DNA of 64,000 nt. It comes from Caballeronia sp. NK8. Its GTDB lineage: Bacteria > Pseudomonadota > Gammaproteobacteria > Burkholderiales > Burkholderiaceae. The position numbers and the translations under genes are program-made. Where the stretch lies: positions 1,178,001 to 1,242,000 of the forward strand of contig NZ_AP024322.1 in assembly GCF_018408855.1 (NCBI RefSeq), in the 5' to 3' direction. The notes under the pieces are model-generated. The model saw only the letters and a program-made list of their open reading frames with translations. It had not been told where the DNA came from and did not search any database. Numbering within the stretch: position 1 is the stretch's first letter; every line of letters begins with the position of its first letter. Shown piece by piece: positions 1 through 10,210 of this stretch.

Positions 1-642
1 TACGTGTTCATCAGCCAGAAGGGCATGCGCGAAGCGCTGACCGGCGTGAACAACGATTCGAGCCAGTGGCAGGCGCGCCCGAACGATCCGGCGCTCGAAA
101 ACGAATATTTGAAGCGGCTGCTGTCCTCGCTGGCGATGGCGGATCAGCGCACCGCTCCGGGCGGCGCGACGCCGCTCGATGCGCCGGCAGCGGGTGCCCA
201 GGCCGCGAAGGGCGGCGATTCGAAGGCGGCATCGGTCGCCGCGCAGAACGTCACGAATGCGGGCAATTCGCCGATCAGAAACGAGGCGGTGCCCGAGGCC
301 ACGACCTCCGAGCTGACCTTGCCGGAAGCGTATGACCGCGCGTGGCTGCGCGTGGGCACGGCGCTCGATCGCGCCAACTTCACGGTGGACGATCGCGACC
401 GTGCGAAGGGCGTCTACTACGTGCGCTACGTCGATCCGACCGACAAGTCATCGGCCGAGCAGGGCTTCTGGAGCCAGGTGTTCCACGGCCGCAAGGAAAT
501 GAAGGCGAAGCAGTATCAGGTCAACGTGCGCGCGGTGACCGAGCAGCAAACGCGCATCGCGGTCGTCGATGACAAGGGCAACCTGGATTCGTCGCCGCAA
601 GCGCGGCAGATCATGGCTCTGCTCGCGGACCAGATCAGCTGA
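1..642 (+). CDS. bamC: Outer membrane protein assembly factor BamC, 3' part
   Basis: The first 213 readable codons are the C-terminal part of a BamC (NlpB) lipoprotein, a periplasmic accessory subunit of the BAM complex that inserts beta-barrel proteins. The reading frame is open from base 1 with no lipobox or signal peptide, so the start lies left of the window; the GTG at base 4 is internal. The end carries the helix-grip domain (LPEAYDRAWLRVGTAL, then VDDRDRAKGVYYVRYVDP and QARQIMALLADQI). A low-complexity Ala/Gly-rich linker of about 40 residues separates the two folded parts. A rho-independent terminator follows the stop. The barrel subunit bamA is in the same window near 53-55 kb. Confidence 0.93.
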   Translation, partial: YVFISQKGMREALTGVNNDSSQWQARPNDPALENEYLKRLLSSLAMADQRTAPGGATPLDAPAAGAQAAKGGDSKAASVAAQNVTNAGNSPIRNEAVPEATTSELTLPEAYDRAWLRVGTALDRANFTVDDRDRAKGVYYVRYVDPTDKSSAEQGFWSQVFHGRKEMKAKQYQVNVRAVTEQQTRIAVVDDKGNLDSSPQARQIMALLADQIS

Positions 643-666
643 TCGATTCGCGGCAGCCGCATCACG

Positions 667-698
667 AAAAACCGCCTCCTTCGCGAGGCGGTTTTTTT
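667..698 (+). terminator. Rho-independent terminator after bamC
   Basis: ACCGCCTC and GAGGCGGT form an 8-bp stem with a short loop, preceded by A residues and followed by seven T. It lies 25 bases after the bamC stop. Confidence 0.9.
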
Positions 699-924
699 GC
701 GCCTTCACTGTCGCGCCGGGCGCGCAAACGATTCTCTTCAGCGTGCACAGAAATGCGAGACTGACCGGCGAATTGCGCAGACAATTCTTTCTATCGCGGA
801 ATGTGCGCAAAAGCTTATAGAAATGACCGCGCGAACAGTACATTGCATCAATGGCGCAAAACGCGGTTTCTGCGACCTCAAGACGCGGTTGTACCCACGC
901 TTCGCACGACATCAAAAGACGATT

Positions 925-1015
925 GGTTCGCTACGCGCGAACCCCGATGGCCCCGTCGCCTATCCTCGTAGGGCGACGGTTTTTGCCCGCGTTTCGCTTG
1001 GAACGCGGGCTTTTT
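925..1015 (+). other. Three consecutive hairpins, the last two with T-tracts (possible small RNA 3' end)
   Basis: The gap between bamC and the next gene (643-1106) contains no convincing coding sequence. At its right side are three perfect or near-perfect hairpins in a row: GGTTCGC/GCGAACC (925-943), CCGTCGCC/GGCGACGG (953-979) followed by five T, and GCCCGCGTTC/GAACGCGGGC (985-1010) followed by T-rich sequence. The bamC terminator is already at 667-698, so these are not needed for bamC. They could end a small RNA starting somewhere between 700 and 900. I cannot see a strong promoter there. Confidence 0.5.
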
Positions 1016-1106
1016 CTTTGGCTGTCCGGGCCGATCGTTTCGGCGGCGTGCGACGCGCGCGGTTATGCTCGTGCTTTCATCGATTCATGAAAACAGGAGA
1101 ACGCAT

Positions 1107-1397
1107 ATGTCGGAAGTTGCCGTCGTCGCGATTTTTGTCGCCAAGCCGGGCAAGGAAGAGGAGTTGAGGCTCGTGCTCGAAGCCAATGTCGAGCCGACGC
1201 GGAAGGAACCGGGCGCGCTGCAGTACGACTTGCACCGCGACATCAAGGAGCCGCGGCGCTTTATCTTCGTCGAGCGCTGGGAAAGCGAGGCCGCGCTCGC
1301 GAAGCACGGCGAATCGGCGCATATTCAGACGTTTCGCGCCAAAGCGCCGGATCTATACGAGCACGGCGAAGTCCGTGTCGCAAGCAAGATTCTCTGA
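1107..1397 (+). CDS. Antibiotic biosynthesis monooxygenase (ABM/YgiN-like) family protein
   Basis: A 96-residue single-domain protein of the dimeric alpha/beta ABM fold, the family of YgiN-type quinol monooxygenases. The pattern is typical: an opening strand (VAVVAIFVAKPGKEEELR), then GALQYDLHRDIKEPRRFIFVERWES, then HGESAHIQTF. The ATG at 1107 was chosen because AGGAGA sits 7 bases upstream; an in-frame start at 1065 has no such signal. The gene stands alone. Members use no metal or flavin that can be read from sequence, and the substrate cannot be predicted. It could also be a stress-related dimer without enzymatic activity. Confidence 0.85.
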   Translation: MSEVAVVAIFVAKPGKEEELRLVLEANVEPTRKEPGALQYDLHRDIKEPRRFIFVERWESEAALAKHGESAHIQTFRAKAPDLYEHGEVRVASKIL

Positions 1398-1415
1398 CGG
1401 AACCGCAGACCTTCT

Positions 1416-1676
1416 TCAGTGCGTTTCGTGCGGCACGTCGAGGATCAGGATGATGGTCCAGTCGGCGTCGCCGTCGTGATGATACTGGCGCTCCGCGACG
1501 ATGAACGGCTGCTGCTTGCCGGACGGCCCGAGGAACAGCACGTCGCCTTCCATCGGCAGACATTCGACGGGCGGCAGCGCCAGATACGAGTCCTTGTTCA
1601 CGTTGCGCGGCATCAGTTTTTCGATCTTGCGCGATGCCGCTTCGGTCCATTCGATATCGAGCTGGATATTGCTCAT
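1416..1676 (-). CDS. Small conserved hypothetical protein
   Basis: I do not recognise a named family. The 86-residue product (MSNIQLDIEWTEAASRK...) has no signal peptide or membrane segment, is mildly acidic, and ends in a beta-rich stretch (PFIVAERQYHHDGDADW, then ILILDVPHE). Start at 1676 is preferred because upstream in-frame codons to 1745 look like translated leader. It is convergent with the monooxygenase gene (18 bp between stops) and lies downstream of aceB but after a terminator, so it probably has its own promoter. Codon use is like the neighbours, which supports a real gene. Confidence 0.7.
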   Translation of the reverse strand: MSNIQLDIEWTEAASRKIEKLMPRNVNKDSYLALPPVECLPMEGDVLFLGPSGKQQPFIVAERQYHHDGDADWTIILILDVPHETH

Positions 1677-1773
1677 GCTGTCGTTCGCACGGTCAGTGCG
1701 CTCCACGGTTGAATCGTTGAAAAGACGATGCGCAATGTAGCACACGCCGTGCTCGATCCATGAGGCGCGCCAG

Positions 1774-1805
1774 ACGAAAAAACGGCCCGAGGGCCGTTTT
1801 TTCGT
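1774..1805 (-). terminator. Bidirectional terminator downstream of aceB
   Basis: ACGAAAAAACGGCCC and GGGCCGTTTTTTCGT form a long perfect inverted repeat with a 2-base centre. T-tracts flank the GC stem on both strands; on the minus strand it follows the aceB stop by 24 bases. Confidence 0.92.
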
Positions 1806-1829
1806 CGTGCGTCAAAACCCTCGAAACGC

Positions 1830-3440
<1,611 letters not shown>

Positions 3441-3519
3441 GGTTTTCTCCTTGGTCGGTCAGACGGTTTTGCTGGTGGTTCGCTTGCAGCGATAAAACTG
3501 CGATAAAAAAGTGATGACA

Positions 3520-4320
3520 TCAGACGCCGGGCGGACGACGCCCGCCGCCCGTGCGACGGCTCGCGAGCGGAATGTCCTGCCGCGCGCAGCCGCTCTCGAG
3601 GAACGCGATGAGTTCGGCCATGCCGCGCCCGCTGCCGTGCGGCGCGACGCCGAGCTCTTCGATCGGCAGCGCCGCGCGATTGATCCAGAAAGTCGTGTAG
3701 CCGAACCACGTCGCGCCGGCGACATCCCAGCCGTTCGACGACACGAACACGATGTCGCGCGCCGCCGCGCCGAACGCGCGCGTGCCGAGCGCATACGCGG
3801 CGGCGGCGGGTTTATAGGCGCGCACGGCATCGACGGACAGCACGTGATCGAAGAGTCCGGTCATGCCGGCGCTTTTCACGGCGATGTCGAGCATCGGCGG
3901 ATTGCCGTTCGAAAGGATCGCGAGCGGCATATCGAAGCGCTCGCGCAACTGGCGCAGCGCGGGCACGGTGTCGGGGAACGCGGACAGGCACGCGTATTCG
4001 TCCATCAGCCGCTTTTCGGCGGGTTGGGTCAGCGCATCGGCGAGATCGAGTCGCGCGGCGGCATGGCGCAGCGCATCGATCGTGATGTTCCAGAACGCCT
4101 CGTAATGCGCGCCAGCCGGATCGGCGAGGGTGCGCAACTGCGTGTATTCGATCTGCTTTTGACGCCAGAGCTGCGAGAGCGCTTCGCCGTGGCCGGGGAA
4201 GAGCTGCTCGGCGGCCGCTACAACCGAATGCACGTCGAAGAGCGTGCCGTAAGCGTCGAAGATGACTGCGCGGGGAACGTTGAGGAATCGGGACGATGCG
4301 TGTGTCGTTATGGCCGACAT
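3520..4320 (-). CDS. L-2-haloacid dehalogenase (HAD type II)
   Basis: Hydrolyses the carbon-halogen bond of short 2-haloacids, giving 2-hydroxyacids. The 266-residue product carries every HAD motif in the dehalogenase version: nucleophile Asp22 in FDAYGTLFDVHSV, the arginine of LWRQKQIEYTQLR, Ser/Asn in ILSNGNP, Lys in YKPAAAAY, and SSNGWDVAGA. These patterns match characterised L-DEX-type enzymes rather than phosphatases. The ATG at 4320 is favoured over 4335 because GGAG lies 9 bases upstream of it. The last 24 residues are a Gly/Arg-rich extension of no known role. It is divergent from a LysR gene (about 138 bp between starts). Glycolate from a haloacetate could feed glyoxylate to the neighbouring malate synthase. 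Confidence 0.88.
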   Translation of the reverse strand: MSAITTHASSRFLNVPRAVIFDAYGTLFDVHSVVAAAEQLFPGHGEALSQLWRQKQIEYTQLRTLADPAGAHYEAFWNITIDALRHAAARLDLADALTQPAEKRLMDEYACLSAFPDTVPALRQLRERFDMPLAILSNGNPPMLDIAVKSAGMTGLFDHVLSVDAVRAYKPAAAAYALGTRAFGAAARDIVFVSSNGWDVAGATWFGYTTFWINRAALPIEELGVAPHGSGRGMAELIAFLESGCARQDIPLASRRTGGGRRPPGV

Positions 4321-4458
4321 AGCCGTGCGCTCCATTTAGAGGTCGGAATCGATTGTATTCGTGATCTGAGTGATGGAAAAAGACTCGTCGAATCACTTGA
4401 TCTTTTACTTTTACTTACCTAATCTGTGCGCAAGCCGGAATATTGAAGACGAACACGC

Positions 4459-5361
4459 ATGGATCGATTCAAGCAGATCGAAACCTTCGCCTCGGTCGCA
4501 GCGAAAGGCAGCCTGTCGGCGGCGGCGCAGGCGGAGGGCATCGCGCCGGCGGTCATCGGACGCCGGCTGGACGCGCTCGAAGAGCGGCTCGGCGTGAAGC
4601 TGCTGGTACGCACGACGCGCAAGATCACGCTCACCTTCGAAGGCTCCGCGTTTCTCGAGGACTGTCAGCGCATCATCAACGACATGCAGAACGCGGAGGC
4701 GAGTGTGTCGGCGGGCGGCGTGAAGGCGAGCGGGCATCTGCGCGTGTCGGCGCCGGCGGGGTTCGGGCGACGCCACGTCGCGCCGCTCGTGCCGAAGTTC
4801 ACGACGCTGCATCCGGATGTGTCGGTGAGTCTCGATCTGACCGATCGCATGGTCGATCTCGTCAACGAAGGTTTCGATTGCGCGATACGGCTCGGCGAGC
4901 TGCCGGATTCGTCGCTCGTGTCGCTGAAGCTCGGGGAAAACCGGCGTGTGTGCGTCGCGTCGCCGGACTATCTCGCGCGGCGCGGCAAACCCGCCGATCT
5001 CGCGGCGCTCGCGCATCACAATTGTCTGGCGCTCGGGGCGTCGGCCAATCAGCAGCGCGGCTGGGTATTCGGGCAGGACGGCAAGGTCGTGACGATCAAG
5101 GTTTCCGGCACGATGGAATGCTCCGACGGCGCGGTGCTGCACGAATGGTGTCTCGAAGGCCGCGGCCTCGCCTGGCGCTCGTGGTGGGAAGTCGGCGAGG
5201 ATATCGGCGCGGGGCGCCTGGTGAGCGTGCTCGATGGGTTCGCCGCGCCGCCCATCGGCATTCATGCGGTGTTTCCGCAACGAAGACACTTGCCGTTGCG
5301 CGTGCGATTGTTTCTCGATCTGCTCAAGCATACGTATAACGCGACAGGGTATTGGGGATAG
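4459..5361 (+). CDS. LysR-family transcriptional regulator
   Basis: A 300-residue LysR-type regulator: winged helix-turn-helix at residues 1-60 (FKQIETFASVAAKGSLSAAA, then GRRLDALEERLGVKLLVRTTR) and a periplasmic-binding-like effector domain from about 90 (RVSAPAGFGRRHVAP, FDCAIRLGELPDSSLV). It belongs to the CrgA-like subgroup by the phrase RTTRKITLTFEGSAF. It is transcribed away from the haloacid dehalogenase gene, the usual layout for a regulator and its target. The shared region 4321-4458 is AT-rich and holds imperfect repeats around AGTGAT and AATCACT (4367-4398). Target and inducer are inferred only from position. Confidence 0.92.
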   Translation: MDRFKQIETFASVAAKGSLSAAAQAEGIAPAVIGRRLDALEERLGVKLLVRTTRKITLTFEGSAFLEDCQRIINDMQNAEASVSAGGVKASGHLRVSAPAGFGRRHVAPLVPKFTTLHPDVSVSLDLTDRMVDLVNEGFDCAIRLGELPDSSLVSLKLGENRRVCVASPDYLARRGKPADLAALAHHNCLALGASANQQRGWVFGQDGKVVTIKVSGTMECSDGAVLHEWCLEGRGLAWRSWWEVGEDIGAGRLVSVLDGFAAPPIGIHAVFPQRRHLPLRVRLFLDLLKHTYNATGYWG

Positions 5362-5390
5362 ACGTTTCGGATTCCTAGCGACACACCGTC

Positions 5391-5426
5391 GCACGCAGGC
5401 ATCGAAACTTTTCTTCGCCTGCGTGC
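5391..5426. repeat. Perfect 10-bp inverted repeat upstream of uspA
   Basis: GCACGCAGGC (5391-5400) and GCCTGCGTGC (5417-5426) are separated by 16 AT-rich bases. It lies 49 to 84 bases before the uspA start and just upstream of a -10-like TACAAT (5434-5439). No T-tract follows, so it may be an operator as well as a weak end signal for the LysR gene. Confidence 0.6.
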
Positions 5427-5474
5427 CCGTTACTACAATGGAACCACGCACCCACACGTATTGCGGAGGACGCC

Positions 5475-5909
5475 ATGTTCAAACACATCCTCGTGCCGAC
5501 CGACGGCTCCGAGCTTTCGCAAAAAGCCATCGACGGCGCGATCGATCTCGCGCAATCCGTCGGCGCGCGCATCACGGCCTACGCGTGCCTGCCTCAGTAC
5601 CCGTACTCGCCGTTCGCCGATGTCGCCGTTGAGCCGCCCGACGACTTCCACGCGCGCGCCGAGAACGAAGCGCGCGAGCATCTGCGCGCGGTCGAGCGTG
5701 CCGCCGAAAGCGCCGGCGTGCCGTGCGCGAGCGTGACGAGCATCGATGCCGCGCCGTACATCGGCATCATCGAAGCGGCGGAGCAAAACGGTTGCGACGT
5801 GATTCTGATGGCATCGCACGGACGCCGTGGTCTCGGAAGTTTGCTTATCGGCAGCGAAACGCAGCGCGTACTGACGCACACGAAGATTCCGGTCATCGTT
5901 TACCGCTGA
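5475..5909 (+). CDS. Universal stress protein (UspA family)
   Basis: A single-domain 144-residue Usp protein. It starts with FKHILVPTDGSELSQKAI and ends with the nucleotide-binding pattern of the ATP-binding subclass, SHGRRGLGSLLIGSETQ followed by VLTHTKIPVIVYR. Such proteins accumulate under growth arrest, low oxygen or energy stress. The ATG is well set by GCGGAGG, 6 bases upstream. It is monocistronic, with a double hairpin downstream. Lying between aceB and aceA, it may share their low-energy physiology, but this is inference. Confidence 0.93.
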   Translation: MFKHILVPTDGSELSQKAIDGAIDLAQSVGARITAYACLPQYPYSPFADVAVEPPDDFHARAENEAREHLRAVERAAESAGVPCASVTSIDAAPYIGIIEAAEQNGCDVILMASHGRRGLGSLLIGSETQRVLTHTKIPVIVYR

Positions 5910-5912
5910 AAC

Positions 5913-5995
5913 CTCAAACGGAAGCGCACGCGATGCGCTTTCGTTTGAGCGGCGGCGCGGGCGCATTGCTGCATGCGCCCGGCCGCCGCTTCTTT
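5913..5995 (+). terminator. Two adjacent hairpins after uspA
   Basis: The first hairpin (5913-5949) pairs CTCAAACG with CGTTTGAG plus an inner AAGCGC/GCGCTT. The second (5949-5990) pairs GCGGCGGC...GGGCGCAT with ATGCGCCC...GCCGCCGC and is followed by TTCTTTT. The plus-strand T-tract fits termination of uspA; aceA converges from the right. Confidence 0.75.
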
Positions 5996-6032
5996 TCACC
6001 ACTCTCCCTGATTCAGCCTGCCTGCTGCGGTA

Positions 6033-7340
<1,308 letters not shown>

Positions 7341-7384
7341 GGCGCTTCTCCTTGAGACTGGAACGACGAATAGGTGAGTCGATA

Positions 7385-7400
7385 ACTCTTATATAAGAGT
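7385..7400. promoter_or_regulatory. Perfect 16-bp palindrome in the aceA promoter region
   Basis: ACTCTTATATAAGAGT is an exact palindrome 45-60 bases before the aceA start codon, inside an AT-rich stretch. Its position and symmetry suggest a dimeric repressor site overlapping the core promoter. A second, imperfect palindrome (ATTTAATCGATATAAAT) is at 7453-7469. The protein that binds is not identifiable from sequence alone. Confidence 0.65.
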
Positions 7401-7599
7401 CTAGGCAAACACACCTTGCCGAAACACCCCTCGTATGGAGTTTTTCGGATAAATTTAATCGATATAAATCAGTGAGATACGCGCTTCATATCGTATTGCG
7501 GAATGTCTTTTTCTATCTCGCAACGCACCGGTTTGTGCCGCGCAGCACATCTTTTGCGACGCAAGAGGGCATTGCGCATCGTGAAATATGGAGACGGGA

Positions 7600-7640
7600 C
7601 GAAAAAAAAACCGATGCACGAGGCATCGGTTTTTTTCGTC
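7600..7640 (-). terminator. Terminator downstream of the DEAD-box helicase gene
   Basis: CGAAAAAAAAACCGATGC and GCATCGGTTTTTTTCG pair almost perfectly around a 4-base loop. It can act on both strands; on the minus strand it lies 40 bases after the helicase stop. Confidence 0.9.
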
Positions 7641-7679
7641 GCGTAGAGAAACGGCGCGGGCGCCGCTTCCTGATCGCGC

Positions 7680-9317
7680 TTAGCTGCTGCGGCGCGGGGC
7701 GCGCGGGCCGTCGTTGCGGCGCGCGCTGTAGCCGTCGCGCTGGCCGAAGCCGCCTTCACGATTGCCGCCGCGGTAGCCGCCTTCGCTGTTGCCGCCGCGA
7801 TAACCGCCTTCGCTGTTGCCGCTGCGATAGCCGCCTTCGCGCGCACCGGCGTTCGACTTGTTGCCGTAGCCGCCCGCGTTGCCCGGACCGTAGCCACGGC
7901 CGCTGCCGCTGTTGCCGCCACTACCGCTGCCAAAGCGCCGGCCACCACCGTTACCGCCGCCCGGACGGCCACGGCCGCCGCCGCCGCCGAAACCGCCCTT
8001 GGGGGGCGCCCTGCGCGGCTCGAAGCCCGCAATGACGTTCACCGGCAGCGGATTGCGCACGAAACGCTCGATGCGCTTCAGCGCGCCCATTTCGGCGTAA
8101 TGCACGAGGCTGACCGCCGTACCGCTGCGGCCCGCACGACCCGTACGGCCGATACGGTGCACGTAGTCTTCCGCGAACTTCGGCAGGTCGTAATTGAAGA
8201 CGTGCGTGATGCCCGGAATGTCGATGCCGCGCGCGGCGACGTCGGTTGCGACCAGCACGCGCACACGGCGCTCGCGCAGCGCGCGGATCGTGCGGTTGCG
8301 CGCGCCTTGCGGCAGGTCGCCGTGCAGCGCGGCCGATTCGAAGCCCGCGTCCGCGAGACGATTGGCGATGAGGTCGGCGTCGCTCTTGGTCGCCGTGAAG
8401 ACGATCGCCTGATCGAGGCCCTCGCCGCGCAGCAGGTGATCGAGCAGACGATCCTTGTGATCGCGGTCATCGACGTAATGCACGGTCTGCGCGATGTTGC
8501 CGCTCGCTTCGAGCTTCTGCACGATCTCGATGCGCTCCGGATCCTTCAGGAGACGCCCGGTCAGCGACGTGATCTTGCTGTCGATGGTCGCGGAGAAGAG
8601 CAGCGTCTGGCGCGAAGCCGGCGTCGCGTCGACGATGCGCTCGATGTCTTCGATGAAGCCCATGTCGAGCATGCGGTCGGCTTCGTCGAGCACGAGCATG
8701 TTCAGGTTCGACAGGTCGATGCGGCCGCGTTCGAGGTGATCGATCAGACGGCCCGGCGTCGCGACCAGGATCTCGGGGTTCTTCGCGAGCAGCATCAGCT
8801 GCTGGCCGTAGGCGACGCCGCCGAGAATGCTGACGGTGCGCAGGCGGCGCAGGTGCTTGCCGTACGTGGTCGCGGCGGTGGACACCTGCATCGCGAGTTC
8901 GCGCGTCGGCGTCAGCACGAGCAGGCGCGGGCGGGCGACCGGCTGCGGACGGCGGCCGCGGGCGTTCGCGTCACGCGGCTCGCGCGGCTGTTGCGCTTCC
9001 TGCTTTTGCAGTTGCGAGAATTTTTCGATGGCCGGCAGCATGAACGCCGCCGTCTTGCCCGAACCGGTCGGGCTGGAGACGAGCAGATCGCGTCCGGCGA
9101 GCGCAGCGGGAATCGCGCGCTGCTGCACGGGCGTCGGGTTCTGGTAGCCCGCGCCGGTCAGCGCGGACACGATTTCGGCGCACAGGCCGAGGGATTCGAA
9201 ACTGGGGCCGGTGGGCTTGTCGGCGGGTGCTTCGGTCGCCGGGGTATCGGCCGAGGAGGGAATGCCAATGGTTGCTGCGAGATTGTCCAACGGGCTAGCG
9301 GTAAAGCTCGAAGTCAT
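7680..9317 (-). CDS. DEAD-box ATP-dependent RNA helicase (RhlE-like)
   Basis: Unwinds RNA using ATP, in ribosome assembly or mRNA decay. Motifs in order: Q motif SFESLGL...PTPVQQ (about 39-66), Walker A SPTGSGKT (82-89), PTRELAMQ, DEAD in VLDEADRMLDMGF, SAT in LLFSATID, then ARGIDIP and HRIGRTGRAGR. About 115 C-terminal residues (from 430) form a Gly/Arg/Asn-rich RNA-binding tail with three 9-residue repeats of the type EGGYRGGNS. The ATG at 9317 was chosen because AAGGA lies 6 bases upstream; an in-frame ATG at 9404 would add 29 residues without family similarity. The leader is long (see 9318-9686). The closest families are RhlE and RhlB; the exact paralogue is uncertain. Confidence 0.9.
   Translation of the reverse strand: MTSSFTASPLDNLAATIGIPSSADTPATEAPADKPTGPSFESLGLCAEIVSALTGAGYQNPTPVQQRAIPAALAGRDLLVSSPTGSGKTAAFMLPAIEKFSQLQKQEAQQPREPRDANARGRRPQPVARPRLLVLTPTRELAMQVSTAATTYGKHLRRLRTVSILGGVAYGQQLMLLAKNPEILVATPGRLIDHLERGRIDLSNLNMLVLDEADRMLDMGFIEDIERIVDATPASRQTLLFSATIDSKITSLTGRLLKDPERIEIVQKLEASGNIAQTVHYVDDRDHKDRLLDHLLRGEGLDQAIVFTATKSDADLIANRLADAGFESAALHGDLPQGARNRTIRALRERRVRVLVATDVAARGIDIPGITHVFNYDLPKFAEDYVHRIGRTGRAGRSGTAVSLVHYAEMGALKRIERFVRNPLPVNVIAGFEPRRAPPKGGFGGGGGRGRPGGGNGGGRRFGSGSGGNSGSGRGYGPGNAGGYGNKSNAGAREGGYRSGNSEGGYRGGNSEGGYRGGNREGGFGQRDGYSARRNDGPRAPRRSS
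7749..7841 (-). repeat. 27-bp coding repeat in the helicase tail
   Basis: Three near-identical 27-bp units (starting 7749, 7776 and 7803) plus a partial fourth encode EGGYRSGNS, EGGYRGGNS and EGGYRGGNR. Copy number of such in-frame units can vary between strains. Confidence 0.85.
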
Positions 9318-9686
9318 GTCGATCCTTGAAACGGGAAATAAGGCGTCGGCGCCAATCGGCATACCCAAGTCGTTGGATTCAGCGAGCGAAGAAACAGCGA
9401 GCAAATCGAAAAACGGGGGCTACTCGCGCGAACGTGCGGCGAGCATCTTTGTTAGAAGCTGTATCGGATTCGACAGGCTCGATCGTTCGGAAGAGAACGA
9501 CGGGCGCTGGCGTCAGCCTGATGCATGACGGGCCGGGAAAACTGCGCGCAAGACAACCGCGCAACGGCCTAGCAGGGAGGGGACAGTTTCTAAACTGGAT
9601 TGGAGCAAAACGCTACGAAGCGCCTTGCTGCGTGAGGCTTTGCCAGAAAGCAGCCGACTCACAGTGAAGCGCTGGCCGCTAGTATA
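9318..9686 (-). promoter_or_regulatory. Long leader and probable promoter of the helicase gene
   Basis: Between the ACBP gene and the helicase start there is 455 bp without a convincing gene. A -10-like TATACT on the minus strand lies at 9681-9686, with no good -35. If used, it gives a 5' leader of roughly 350 bases, as seen in cold-induced or self-regulated RNA helicase mRNAs. Confidence 0.45.
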
Positions 9687-9772
9687 TCCGAATTTGCTGC
9701 ACTGCGCCACATTTTGACGCGTACGCGCGCCATCCCTGGGCACGGGACGGCGCGGCGAGAAACGCGCAGGCG

Positions 9773-10042
9773 TCAGGCTGCTTCGCCGCGTTTGAGCGAT
9801 TCGACGAGTTCGACGTAACGCGCCTTGGCGTCATCGGCGGGCGTGCCCTGGAGCGCGGACCATGCTTCGTACTTGTACTTGCCGGCGATATCCGTGAAGC
9901 CCGGCTTCTCACCCTGCACGTCGCCGCTGCTCGCCTGCTTGAAAAGCGCGTAGAGGCGCAGCAGCGTGAGGTTGCCCGGCCGTTCGGGCAGTTGGGTGAC
10001 GTCGGTCTGGGCCTGCGCGAATTGCTGGTCGATGTCGGTCAT
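9773..10042 (-). CDS. Acyl-CoA-binding protein
   Basis: An 89-residue four-helix ACBP, which binds medium and long acyl-CoA esters and buffers them in the cytoplasm. The fold shows as FAQAQTDVTQLPERPGN, then LLRLYALFKQASSGDVQ and DIAGKYKYEAWSAL, with the conserved Tyr/Lys residues that contact CoA. The start at 10042 has GGAG, 7 bases upstream; the long in-frame extension to 10966 overlaps tsaB and is not coding. Bacterial ACBPs are common in Burkholderiaceae. It is divergent from tsaB, with 168 bp between. Confidence 0.92.
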   Translation of the reverse strand: MTDIDQQFAQAQTDVTQLPERPGNLTLLRLYALFKQASSGDVQGEKPGFTDIAGKYKYEAWSALQGTPADDAKARYVELVESLKRGEAA

Positions 10043-10210
10043 GCGTTCTCCGTTCTTCTCGAAATAGGACCGCACGATCTTAGCAAGCCGCACTCGCGCG
10101 GCACGTCGAGGCTTTCCTCCAACCGAGCGCGTCCTCCAGCTGCGGTTCGGATCGATCCGCGTGCGTGCTTCGCGCGAATGCGGCGCATGTCCCGCATTAC
10201 AATACCGGCT

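Noticed and set aside
700-984. 6S RNA or tRNA in the bamC gap
   Set aside because: No cloverleaf and no 6S-like bubble can be recognised; kept only as an unnamed small RNA candidate.
697-1167. Open frame of 156 codons across the hairpins
   Set aside because: It runs through two terminator-like hairpins and into the start of the monooxygenase gene; no ribosome site or family match.
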